From Clostridia bacterium (GTDB lineage: Bacteria > Bacillota > Clostridia > Oscillospirales > CAG-272), in the NCBI GenBank assembly GCA_017456545.1, contig JAFTJE010000019.1:62001-126000 (forward strand): a stretch of DNA of 64,000 nucleotides, in the 5' to 3' direction. The translations under genes were made by a program, and so were the position numbers. The notes below the pieces were generated by a model. That model worked only from the letters and a program-made list of their open reading frames with translations. It searched no databases and had not been told where the DNA came from. Below are positions 8,622-17,098 of this stretch, piece by piece; position 1 is the stretch's first letter, and every line of letters starts with the position of its first letter.

Positions 8622-10673
8622 ATGAATTCTAAGACAAAAATCAGGTATTTTAGACTTATCAGTATTATAATTGCTTTAGTATTTTGTCTGTGTGTCGTAG
8701 GATGTAGCAGTACAGAGGATAACACTACAGAGAATATTACCGTGAATAACACGACAAACACCACAGATGAAGTCACAACATTGCCTGATAATAATGACTC
8801 CAATAACGGCAATATCGGTGATAATGATGGAGATAACAATGATGAAGCAGAGCTTCCCGATTATTATACAGCCATTATTAAAACAAACAATTATATTATA
8901 TCCTCCCCATATACAGGAGAAATCTCCGTATCGGATGAACTGAAGGGAGTTTACTATACAACGGATTCTCCCGGTGGAGAGCCACAAAATGACGGTACAG
9001 GTAAAATATGGTTAAAGCTTAAGCCTATTGAAAAATATTGTATTTCCTCTCTTAATATAGATGGTGATTATTCTACAGTTGATGATTTAGGTAATGATAT
9101 ATACTGTATTAACGGTGTGAAATCAAATCTATCTGTTAGCGTAACTGTAAAAACAGCATATAGCTCTAATGAACAAATATTTGAAAGCTATGGCTATGGA
9201 ATTTCCGATAATGGAGTAATGACTGTAACCTGGAGAGAAAGCACAGAGGCTCCCTTACGGTATGTGGAGCTTAGCTATACTGACAGTAATGGTTTTCAAA
9301 CTAAATATATAGATGCTTCACTTGGTAGAGCAGAGCTCTTTGAAATGACTGAAAATCAAATTTATACAGTTTCTATGAGGGCTATAAGCCGTAATTATAT
9401 TGGAAAAAGTGTAAATGTCAGTGGCTGTTATATGAAGGCTCCTAAGGAGGTCTCCTTCCCAAGGGTGGAAATTACCACTGATAATTATATATTGCCGAGC
9501 TTTGACAAGATAGCTTCTCCCTCAAATGCCTGGGGAGCAGGCATTACCAACGCTACATATGAGCAGTGTATAATGACCATGTACAATGAAGACAACGAAA
9601 TCGTATACAGTTCATCCGTCGGTAATGGAGTGGGTGAGGAATATCTTGGTGCCAAATTAAAGGTAAGAGGCAATACCAGTGCAGCCCATGCTAAGGATTC
9701 AAGATATCCGTATAAAGTTAAGCTGAGTGAAAAATTTGATTTATTGGCTCCGTTAATCGGCAGAGAGGACGACGGAAGGTCTTATGCTGATAAGGATTGG
9801 CTGCTCCTTAATTACGGTGAAGAATTTTATCGTATTTGCGGAGATGCCATTGCGGACGCAGTGGGGACAGAATGGTCTCCCGACTATTGCTATGTCAGCC
9901 TGTATGTTAACGGAGATTACCGTGGGCTCTATGTTTTGTCTGAGGCTGTCGAAAGAGGCAACGGAGCAGATGATGAGCAATGGAGAGTTGCAGTAGATAA
10001 TGACGGTTATGTTTTTGAGTGTGATGCATATTGGTGGAATGAGGATTTATATTTTGATACTCCATTGACAAAAAACACCAAGATGTATTATACCTTCAAA
10101 TATCCCGATTCCGATTATATCAAGGAGGGGTCATTGGAATATAACTATTTGAAGAATTACATAATTGATTTTGAGAACGCCATTAAGAAAAATGACGACT
10201 CATATCTTGAATATATGGACCTTGATTCCTTTGTAAAATGGCTCCTTGTGTCGGATTACTTATGTATTAGCGACGGTGGAGGCTGTAATATTTTTCTTTA
10301 TAAAGAGGATTCCACTGATAATACAAAGATTAATATGGGACCTAACTGGGATTTTGATTCGTATATGGGTGATATAAACGGTCTTTCGACAATTCGTATG
10401 TCTTGGAGCACAGCCCCATTCTATTACCATAGGCTTATAAAAAAATCTTCATTCCAGACACGATATAATGAGCTTTTTATGGAAACACATGAAAAGCTGG
10501 ACGAATATATAGATGATGCATATTTCAAAATTGATATAGAATCTCATACTGAGCTTTTGGATTATCAAAACACTCGTTTCGGAACAGAAAAGAAACCCCT
10601 GTCAGCTCAGAAGGAGGCCTTTGATATATGGCTGGACGGACATCTTGATTATATGGAGACACAATTTAACTGA
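8622..10673 (+). CDS. CotH kinase family lipoprotein
   Basis: A 683-residue exported lipoprotein: basic start, hydrophobic helix, then lipobox VVGC with the lipidated Cys at 28. A low-complexity linker rich in Asn, Thr and Asp (30-77) would hold the rest off the membrane. An FN3-like segment (about 195-275) precedes the CotH region (about 330-660), seen in KVRGNTSAAHAKDSRYPYK, LYVNGDYRGLYVLSEAVERG and GPNWDFDSYMG (573-583). CotH proteins are atypical kinases; Bacillus CotH phosphorylates spore-coat proteins, whereas secreted and anchored gut homologues are often linked to surfaces or cellulosomes. With a lipobox this copy acts outside the cell, so a coat role is unlikely. GGAGG precedes the ATG. 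It stands alone between two terminators. Confidence 0.88.
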   Translation: MNSKTKIRYFRLISIIIALVFCLCVVGCSSTEDNTTENITVNNTTNTTDEVTTLPDNNDSNNGNIGDNDGDNNDEAELPDYYTAIIKTNNYIISSPYTGEISVSDELKGVYYTTDSPGGEPQNDGTGKIWLKLKPIEKYCISSLNIDGDYSTVDDLGNDIYCINGVKSNLSVSVTVKTAYSSNEQIFESYGYGISDNGVMTVTWRESTEAPLRYVELSYTDSNGFQTKYIDASLGRAELFEMTENQIYTVSMRAISRNYIGKSVNVSGCYMKAPKEVSFPRVEITTDNYILPSFDKIASPSNAWGAGITNATYEQCIMTMYNEDNEIVYSSSVGNGVGEEYLGAKLKVRGNTSAAHAKDSRYPYKVKLSEKFDLLAPLIGREDDGRSYADKDWLLLNYGEEFYRICGDAIADAVGTEWSPDYCYVSLYVNGDYRGLYVLSEAVERGNGADDEQWRVAVDNDGYVFECDAYWWNEDLYFDTPLTKNTKMYYTFKYPDSDYIKEGSLEYNYLKNYIIDFENAIKKNDDSYLEYMDLDSFVKWLLVSDYLCISDGGGCNIFLYKEDSTDNTKINMGPNWDFDSYMGDINGLSTIRMSWSTAPFYYHRLIKKSSFQTRYNELFMETHEKLDEYIDDAYFKIDIESHTELLDYQNTRFGTEKKPLSAQKEAFDIWLDGHLDYMETQFN

Positions 10674-10690
10674 TACAATAATTAACGGTA

Positions 10691-10730
10691 TAAAAATATC
10701 GGGAGCAAAAATCTGCTCCCGATATTTTTA
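10691..10730. terminator. Bidirectional intrinsic terminator
   Basis: A perfect 17-base inverted repeat (10691-10707 with 10714-10730) around a 6-base loop, A-rich on one side and T-rich on the other, so it can end transcription from both sides. The stop codon of the DUF308 gene lies inside it. Confidence 0.9.
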
Positions 10731-11459
10731 TTTTTCGATTTTTTCCTTTTCCTTAACCTCTTCAAAGTCGGCTACATTGATGGTTTTATTATCTTCGATA
10801 GTAAGTATTTCTTCTTTGATTCTTTTGGGATCGGTGCTGATATATGAGTCTGCTACCACTGCATCCTCCGTAATATCGGTAGCGTGCTTATTAAATTCGA
10901 CTGTTGCACGCTTAACTATTCTGCCAAGATAGAAGAGAGAGAAGAAGTTTTGAATACCGCAGATTGCAAGAGAGGCACCAAGTATAAATGAGAAAAGACC
11001 AAAATTATTTTCTGTCAGTCTTACTCTTACACAGAGAAATCCACCAAAAATGGTAAGACAGGCGATTATAAGCAAGAACCACCACATTTTCATATTATAC
11101 CGTTTGGAATTTATTACCGTCTGTAGCTTAAAGGCACCATCAATTATGATAAACAAGCCTATTAGCATAGGATATACAGACATAACCATATCCGGGAAAA
11201 TCAAAGCTACAATAGCACAGATTATAGTTACGCAAGCAGTAATAATGGAAAAAGCAAAGCCGGCTCCCCGTCGTCTGTCCGCAAGTATTTTAATAACCTG
11301 TATTATTCCTCCTATCAATGCTACAGCACCGATAATATAGCTTACGGTTTTCATAGATTCATTTGGATATACGATAATCAGCACACCACATGTACAAAGC
11401 AATATTGCTAAAACCAGATATCCGAATCTGAACCTTTTGATTGCGTTAATTATTGACAT
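10728..11459 (-). CDS. DUF308 (HdeD-like) membrane protein
   Basis: A 243-residue protein with about six hydrophobic helices in short hairpins (first FGYLVLAILLCTCGVLIIVYP, then SYIIGAVALIGGIIQVI, and so on to about residue 180), matching the DUF308/HdeD family. The remaining 60 residues form a charged cytoplasmic tail with no recognised domain. HdeD is linked to acid resistance in Escherichia coli, but the role in Clostridia is unknown. I use the ATG at 11459 because a perfect AAGGAGG precedes it; a longer frame to 11561 would overlap the upstream gene. The gene starts 19 bases after the ABC exporter pair and is probably co-transcribed with it. Confidence 0.8.
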   Translation of the reverse strand: MSIINAIKRFRFGYLVLAILLCTCGVLIIVYPNESMKTVSYIIGAVALIGGIIQVIKILADRRRGAGFAFSIITACVTIICAIVALIFPDMVMSVYPMLIGLFIIIDGAFKLQTVINSKRYNMKMWWFLLIIACLTIFGGFLCVRVRLTENNFGLFSFILGASLAICGIQNFFSLFYLGRIVKRATVEFNKHATDITEDAVVADSYISTDPKRIKEEILTIEDNKTINVADFEEVKEKEKIEK

Positions 11460-11478
11460 ATTAACCTCCTTGGTTAGA

Positions 11479-13248
11479 TTAAACAGCATCAAATTGACTG
11501 TTATACAAATTGTAATAAAATCCCTTTTTTTCGAGAAGAGAGCTATGGGTACCCTGTTCAATTATCTTACCCTTGTCCATCACGAGTATAAGGTCAGCTT
11601 CCCTTATTGTGGAAAGACGGTGAGCAACTATAAAGGAAGTGCGTCCCTCCATAAGCTTTGCAAACGCCTCCTGAATTTTGATTTCAGTACGGGTGTCAAT
11701 AGATGAGGTAGCCTCATCAAGAATGAGCATAGGAGGTAGACAAAGCATTATTCTCGCTATGCACAGTAGCTGCTTTTGTCCCTGCGAGAGGATAGATCCG
11801 TTTTCTGTAAGAACTGTGTCATATCCGTTTGGAAGTCTCTTTATAAAGCCGTGTGCATGAGAAGCCTTAGCTGCCTTAATTATATTTTCATCAGTTGCCT
11901 CCGGCATGCCAATCGCAATATTTTCCTTAACAGTGCCGTTCCTTATCCAGGTATCCTGCAGTACCATACCGTAATTCTGTCGTAGAGAATTTCTTGTTAG
12001 CTCCTTTATATCATATCCGTCAACGGATATTTTGCCATTTTTTACATCGTAAAACCTCATAAGAAGATTTATAAATGTGGTTTTTCCACATCCCGTAGGA
12101 CCGACAATAGCGATTCTTTGACCCTTGCTTACATTAAGATTGAAGTTTTCAATTAGTTTTTGCTTATCTGTATATGAGAAGCTTACATCTGAAATATTTA
12201 TATCTCCCCTGGCGTTCTCAAGTACATATGCTTCGGCATCGTCAGGAATCTCGCTTTCCTCCTTGATAAACTCAAATACTCTTGATGCACAGGCGAGGGC
12301 ATTTTGCAGTTCACTGATAATACCGGAAATTTCATTAAACGGTTTTGCATACTGGGTAGAGTAACTGAGAATACAAGCCAGAGCACCAACTGTCAGGGCT
12401 CCCTCGGTGCCTGAGCTGTTAATAACTATAAAAGCACCGAACAAGGCTGTTGCTGTATATACAAGAGAATTTATAAATCTTGTTGTTGGATTTACAAGAG
12501 ATGAGAAGAATATTGCTTTTACGGAGCATTTTTGGAGTCTTGTGTTTATTTCATCGAATTCCTCCATTGCCTCATCCTCGTGTGAAAATGCCTTTACAAC
12601 CTTTTGGTTGGATATCATTTCTTCAATGATGGCTGTTTGCTCTCCTCTTGTTTTTGACTGGGTATGAAAATATTTATAGGTGTTTTTTGCAATAAAGCTT
12701 GCAATAAGGAGAGAAATGGGTGTAAGAACTACTACAATTATGGTTATTTGTACACTAATGGTAAGCATAAATACAAGTGTGCCTAAAATAGTAACAATAC
12801 CGGTAAAAAACTGGGTAAAGCCTATTAAAAGACCGTCTGCAAATTGGTCAACATCATTGATAACCTTGCTTACAACCTCTCCGTAGGAATGTGAATCAAT
12901 ATATTTAAGTGGGAGGGTCTCAATTTTTTCAAATGCCTCGTCCCTGACCTTTTTAACTATATTGTAGGTGATTATATTGTTAATATTATTGATTATCCAT
13001 TGTATAACGCCTATGACAAGGGCAATAACTCCTACCGTTACAAGTAACTCACATACTGTATCGAGGGCAACATTGTTTTTACCTATAATCAGGTCAATGG
13101 CTCTACCTATAACAATAGGAATATAAAGTGTAAGTGCCACCGAGACTGTGGAAAGGAGAATAGACAGTGCAAGAAGGAATTTATATCCACCGACATATCG
13201 TAAAACCTCTTTGACTGTTGACATTTTTATCTCGTTTTTCTTTTTCAT
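11479..13248 (-). CDS. ABC exporter half-transporter with consensus ATPase site (TM288-like)
   Basis: A 589-residue half-transporter: six membrane helices in the first ~320 residues, then an ATPase domain. Walker A is GPTGCGKTT (383-391), Walker B LILDE with the catalytic Glu at 512, and the switch His is H543. The signature is LSQGQ (487-491) rather than LSGGQ. This set is typical of the subunit that owns the active ATPase residues in heterodimeric exporters such as Thermotoga TM287/TM288. The partner gene ends immediately upstream and carries the complementary changes. The substrate cannot be read from sequence; drugs, lipids and peptides are usual. AAGGAGG precedes the ATG. Confidence 0.92.
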   Translation of the reverse strand: MKKKNEIKMSTVKEVLRYVGGYKFLLALSILLSTVSVALTLYIPIVIGRAIDLIIGKNNVALDTVCELLVTVGVIALVIGVIQWIINNINNIITYNIVKKVRDEAFEKIETLPLKYIDSHSYGEVVSKVINDVDQFADGLLIGFTQFFTGIVTILGTLVFMLTISVQITIIVVVLTPISLLIASFIAKNTYKYFHTQSKTRGEQTAIIEEMISNQKVVKAFSHEDEAMEEFDEINTRLQKCSVKAIFFSSLVNPTTRFINSLVYTATALFGAFIVINSSGTEGALTVGALACILSYSTQYAKPFNEISGIISELQNALACASRVFEFIKEESEIPDDAEAYVLENARGDINISDVSFSYTDKQKLIENFNLNVSKGQRIAIVGPTGCGKTTFINLLMRFYDVKNGKISVDGYDIKELTRNSLRQNYGMVLQDTWIRNGTVKENIAIGMPEATDENIIKAAKASHAHGFIKRLPNGYDTVLTENGSILSQGQKQLLCIARIMLCLPPMLILDEATSSIDTRTEIKIQEAFAKLMEGRTSFIVAHRLSTIREADLILVMDKGKIIEQGTHSSLLEKKGFYYNLYNSQFDAV

Positions 13249-14973
13249 TTATACACCCTCCTTTCTGAACTGGGAGCTGTATATTTCGGAATAAACCAAG
13301 CATGAGTTAAGAAGCTCATCGTGCTTACCCATACCTACAATTTTACCGTCGTCAAGCACTACAATAAGGTCAGCGTGCATAATTGACGCAGTCCTTTGTG
13401 AAACAATAAAAACTGTCGGGTTATATTCTATTTTTGAAATAGAGGAACGGAGAGCAGCATCGGTAGCATAGTCGAGTGCGGATGCACTGTCATCAAGAAT
13501 AAGTATTTCAGGCTTTTTTACAAGAGCTCTTGCAATTGTAAAACGCTGTCTTTGACCACCTGAAAGATTTTTACCACCCTGCTCAATATAGGAATCAAGG
13601 CCGTCTGGCTTAGATGCTAATACATCGGATGCCTGTGCTTGCTCTATTGCTTTGTATATGGCATCATCATCTGCATTTTTATTTCCCCATTTCATATTAT
13701 CACGGATAGAACCACGGAACAATACTGCCTTTTGCGGCACAATACCGATTTTATCCCGTAAATATTCAAGAGGATATTCCTTAACATTTACTCCGTTTAC
13801 CTTAACCTCGCCGTTACAAACATCGTAGAATCTGCCAATCAGGTTCACAAGGGAGCTTTTGCCTGAGCCTGTACCACCGATAATTCCTACGGTTTGTCCC
13901 TTCTTAACCTTGAAATCTATATTTTCAAGAGATGGCTCATTAGAAGAAATGTATTTAAGAGTTGCATTATCAAATTCAACGGAGTATTGGGTATCCATCT
14001 CCTGTGGCATTGAATCCGGGGCAGTAATAGAAGAGCTTATTTCAAATACAGACTGGACTCTGTTACCGCAGGCAACAGCCTTTGTAATACTGATAATCAG
14101 ATTTGCAAGCTTAATAAGCTCAACCAGGATCTGTGACATATAATTATAAAGTGCTATTACCTCACCCTGTGAGAGCTCACCTAAATTTACCTGTATAGCT
14201 CCGTTCCAGATTAACACGGATATACCTATATTGAGTATTACATATGTCATAGGATTCATAAGAGCTGATATTCTTCCTACGAATTTCTGTGCAGTATTGA
14301 GATTTGCAGTAGAGATCTTGAATTTTTCCTCCTCTTCCTTTTCCTGACCGAAGGCACGGATAACTCTTACACCCTGTAAATTTTCACGGGTAACGCCAAG
14401 CACCTTATCAAGTCGGCTTTGTACCTTTTTGTAGAGGGGAATGGTGGCAAGCATAATTCCGAATACGACCAAGGAAAGAACCGGAATAGCTACAACAAAT
14501 ACAAGTGCAGATTTTATATCAACCGTAAATGCCATTATCATAGCACCGAAGACAATGAGAGGTGAACGGAGGAAGAGACGGAGAGTAAGATTAACACCGT
14601 TCTGCACCTGGTTCATATCACTTGTCATTCTCGTTATAAGAGTTGATGTTCCGAGAGTATCTATTTCAGAATAAGATAGAGTCTGGATGTGACTGAACAA
14701 GGAATGCTTAACCTTAGTTGCAAAGCCTACGGAAGCCTTTGCGGCATAGTATTGGGCAACGAGGGCACAGCCAAGTCCTACAAAGCCGAGAATAGCCATT
14801 ATAATACACATTTTGACTACATAGGGCTTGTCTTTATGGGCAATGCCGATATCTATGATGTTTGCAACAAGGAGAGGGATAAGCAGCTCAAAGCACGCTT
14901 CAAAAAGCTTAAAAAGTGGGCTTATAATGCTTTCCTTGATATATCCTTTCATATGAGTTAAAAGCTTTTTCAA
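13249..14973 (-). CDS. ABC exporter half-transporter with degenerate ATPase site (TM287-like)
   Basis: A 574-residue half-transporter with six N-terminal membrane helices and an ATPase domain. Walker A GGTGSGKSS (366-374) and signature LSGGQ (470-474) are canonical. The catalytic Glu after Walker B is Asp (LILDD, D495) and the switch His is Gln (Q526). Those two changes define the degenerate site of heterodimeric exporters, which binds ATP but hydrolyses it poorly. Its intact LSGGQ would complete the active site of the partner encoded directly downstream, whose LSQGQ completes this degenerate site. The gene is first in the operon and has an extended -10 promoter. Confidence 0.92.
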   Translation of the reverse strand: MKKLLTHMKGYIKESIISPLFKLFEACFELLIPLLVANIIDIGIAHKDKPYVVKMCIIMAILGFVGLGCALVAQYYAAKASVGFATKVKHSLFSHIQTLSYSEIDTLGTSTLITRMTSDMNQVQNGVNLTLRLFLRSPLIVFGAMIMAFTVDIKSALVFVVAIPVLSLVVFGIMLATIPLYKKVQSRLDKVLGVTRENLQGVRVIRAFGQEKEEEEKFKISTANLNTAQKFVGRISALMNPMTYVILNIGISVLIWNGAIQVNLGELSQGEVIALYNYMSQILVELIKLANLIISITKAVACGNRVQSVFEISSSITAPDSMPQEMDTQYSVEFDNATLKYISSNEPSLENIDFKVKKGQTVGIIGGTGSGKSSLVNLIGRFYDVCNGEVKVNGVNVKEYPLEYLRDKIGIVPQKAVLFRGSIRDNMKWGNKNADDDAIYKAIEQAQASDVLASKPDGLDSYIEQGGKNLSGGQRQRFTIARALVKKPEILILDDSASALDYATDAALRSSISKIEYNPTVFIVSQRTASIMHADLIVVLDDGKIVGMGKHDELLNSCLVYSEIYSSQFRKEGV

Positions 14974-15005
14974 AATTTACCTCCAAAAGTAAAGGAATTT
15001 TTCTT

Positions 15006-15034
15006 ATTTTATCATAAAAAAATCATTTAAGCAA
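15006..15034 (-). promoter_or_regulatory. Extended -10 promoter for the ABC exporter operon
   Basis: Read on the minus strand: TTGCTT (15034-15029), 17 bases, TAAAAT (15011-15006), with TGA directly before the -10. Confidence 0.7.
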
Positions 15035-15132
15035 GATATTGTGACAAAAAACAAATATTAATATAATAATATCATTATGACAAGATACTCGGTTTTTCCA
15101 CAGTGGGTTGAATTTCCTAATCTGAGAGATAA

Positions 15133-15161
15133 TTGCATTTGTTATAAGAGTAGTGTATAAT
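15133..15161 (+). promoter_or_regulatory. Sigma-A-type promoter upstream of the ECF sigma gene
   Basis: TTGCAT (15133-15138), 17 bases, TATAAT (15156-15161). The start codon is 112 bases downstream, leaving a long leader. Confidence 0.65.
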
Positions 15162-15200
15162 TATTTCGATAAGAAATTTTAATTAATTTTTGTTTACATC

Positions 15201-15225
15201 CAACCTTTTTTCTATTTTCCGGTAC
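15201..15225 (+). promoter_or_regulatory. Possible ECF-type promoter (self-regulation)
   Basis: CAACC followed by a T run (15201-15210) and CGGTAC (15220-15225) resemble the AAC-type -35 and CGT-type -10 of ECF promoters, 48 bases before the sigma gene. The 14-base gap is shorter than the usual 16 or so, so this is only a suggestion. Confidence 0.25.
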
Positions 15226-15273
15226 TAAGTATTGAAACCGAAAGCGCTTACGGAATCAAAGGGAGTGAGAATA

Positions 15274-17052
15274 ATGTATAGATTTAACGGTAAAGAAGAA
15301 GAGCTTGAGCAATTGATAAATAAATACAAATCAATTGTATACGGAACTGCTTACGCATATCTGCGATATAATTTTGAAATAGATGATGTCGTACAAGAAA
15401 CCTTTATTCAGCTTTACTTTAACTATGGAAAAATTATTGATAAAGATAAAATAGGCTCGTGGCTTTGTGGAGTAGCCAGGAATATTTCTATGAAAAAGCT
15501 TCGTCAAACAAGATATTATACGCCTCTTGAGGATAATGAATACATTGCGGTAAGAGGAGTAGACGAGGAGCTTTGCGATAAAGAAAGAAATACGGAGCTT
15601 TATAATGCTATAAGTAATTTATCCAAGCCGATAGCAGAAACGGTAATGCTATTCTACCTTGCAGAAAAATCTATAAGAGAAATTTCATCCCTGCTTTCCG
15701 TTCCCGAGGGGACAATTAAAAGCCGTCTTTACGAGGGCAGAAAAAAATTGAAGGGAGATTTGATTTATATGATGGAAAAGAAGAATAATTCTATAAGCAA
15801 GGTGGATGTTTATAATAACATTAAGGAATATATTTCAAATGCAAAAAAGGCGATAGATATAAGAAACAGCCCTGTAGCCATATTGCATCTTGATAAAGCT
15901 ATTGGTGAGTTCGAGGCATTAGAGAAGGAATATAAGCTTCTGGCGGAAATATACCGTTTAAGAGCACTTGCTACAGCAGACAAGGACAAAGCAATAATTG
16001 ACGGTGAAAAGAGTGTGGCGTACGCACGGCTGACTAACGACAAAAGGCTTGTGGCAGAGTATTTATTTTCACATTGCTTTGATTACTATGATGAAAAGCA
16101 GCTTTGTATGCTGATAGAGGTTTATGAAATAGCACAATCTATGAATTATTTTGCACTATGCTCTGAAAGTGCCTTTTGGATAGCTACCCATAGAATGAAG
16201 TCTTATGAATATTCAGACGCAAGGGAATGGCTTAATATAGCGATAAATGCTTACAATAAAGTAGAAAGCTTTGATGGTGTAAATTGCTGTGTCGGTGATA
16301 CTGTAAGAACCCGTGCGTTGTCATTGGCAGCACTTGACTCGATGAATATGCTTGAAAAAATAGGACATCTGAACGGTGATTATTCAATTCTAAATACATT
16401 TTGCCTAATATTAAGAAATGAAAAGGACGGAGTATCATCTCAGACTAATTATGGCTGGGATATCCCCGGAAAGCAGAAAAGAGTTAAAAACGCCCATAGA
16501 TTTTTTGGATGCTTTGAGTGTGAGCAGGTGATTTATTCAAATAGCTTATTGGAAAAAGGATATCTTAACCATGAATACTATCTTTGGAACGGCGTTCTTG
16601 TGAACAGAAAATATGATATAGTATCAAGAAATGAAACAGTTTTAACCGAGGCAGGAGAATTTAAGGACTGTATTCATATAAAAATTACAGAGAGCTTACC
16701 TGCATATGATGAAAACATAACCGAACATAAAGAGGCGTTTGAATGTCTTGAATATATAGAGCATTGGTATTGTTCGGATGTAGGTTTGATAAAATCAAAA
16801 AGAGTATTTCCAAATGATAGCAATATTTTACCATATTCAAGAGAGCTTAAATGCTATAGCGTTTCTCCGAGGCACGAAAAAGGCTGCAGATATTTTCCCA
16901 TATCTGTAGGAAACATGTGGGAATATAATGTTTTTGATGAAAACGGTGTAGACTATTCCGAAAGGTATGGATATAGAGATTGTTATAGGATAGATACAGT
17001 AACAGAAGAATACACCTATATTTCAAACAGCGGATTTACTTATGTAAAATAA
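15274..17052 (+). CDS. ECF-type sigma factor with a long C-terminal extension
   Basis: The first 165 of 592 residues are an ECF sigma factor: region 2 (about 10-80, IDDVVQETFIQLYFNYGKI) and region 4 (about 105-160, with helix-turn-helix SIREISSLLSVPEGTIKSR). A helical part (about 170-330) resembles TPR/SEL-like repeats. A beta-rich part (about 390-592) follows, containing AGEFKDCIHIKI and HWYCSDVGLIKSKRVF, the pattern of lipoprotein-type domains with a 'G-x-F-x-x-C ... W-Y ... V-G-L-x-K' signature. FPISVGNMWEYN (541-552) may begin a second copy. No membrane helix is visible, so the extension is cytoplasmic and may sense a ligand in place of an anti-sigma factor; this is inference. I start at the ATG at 15274, after GGGAG, rather than the TTG at 15232. 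Confidence 0.82.
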   Translation: MYRFNGKEEELEQLINKYKSIVYGTAYAYLRYNFEIDDVVQETFIQLYFNYGKIIDKDKIGSWLCGVARNISMKKLRQTRYYTPLEDNEYIAVRGVDEELCDKERNTELYNAISNLSKPIAETVMLFYLAEKSIREISSLLSVPEGTIKSRLYEGRKKLKGDLIYMMEKKNNSISKVDVYNNIKEYISNAKKAIDIRNSPVAILHLDKAIGEFEALEKEYKLLAEIYRLRALATADKDKAIIDGEKSVAYARLTNDKRLVAEYLFSHCFDYYDEKQLCMLIEVYEIAQSMNYFALCSESAFWIATHRMKSYEYSDAREWLNIAINAYNKVESFDGVNCCVGDTVRTRALSLAALDSMNMLEKIGHLNGDYSILNTFCLILRNEKDGVSSQTNYGWDIPGKQKRVKNAHRFFGCFECEQVIYSNSLLEKGYLNHEYYLWNGVLVNRKYDIVSRNETVLTEAGEFKDCIHIKITESLPAYDENITEHKEAFECLEYIEHWYCSDVGLIKSKRVFPNDSNILPYSRELKCYSVSPRHEKGCRYFPISVGNMWEYNVFDENGVDYSERYGYRDCYRIDTVTEEYTYISNSGFTYVK

Positions 17053-17058
17053 AAAATA

Positions 17059-17092
17059 AAACCATCCGGCATATTCGTGCTGGATGGTTTTT
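17059..17092. terminator. Bidirectional intrinsic terminator
   Basis: A 13-base arm (17059-17071) pairs with 17078-17090 with one G-U wobble, flanked by A and T runs. It separates the convergent ECF sigma gene and RNase J gene. Confidence 0.85.
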
Positions 17093-17098
17093 AATTTT

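Larger units (their letters stand above)
14974..15273. other. Intergenic region between divergent genes
   Basis: 300 bases between the ABC exporter and the ECF sigma gene. It holds a promoter for each direction (described separately) and a possible ECF-type site. The rest is A/T-rich with no open frame, strong hairpin or repeat that I can support. Confidence 0.6.
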
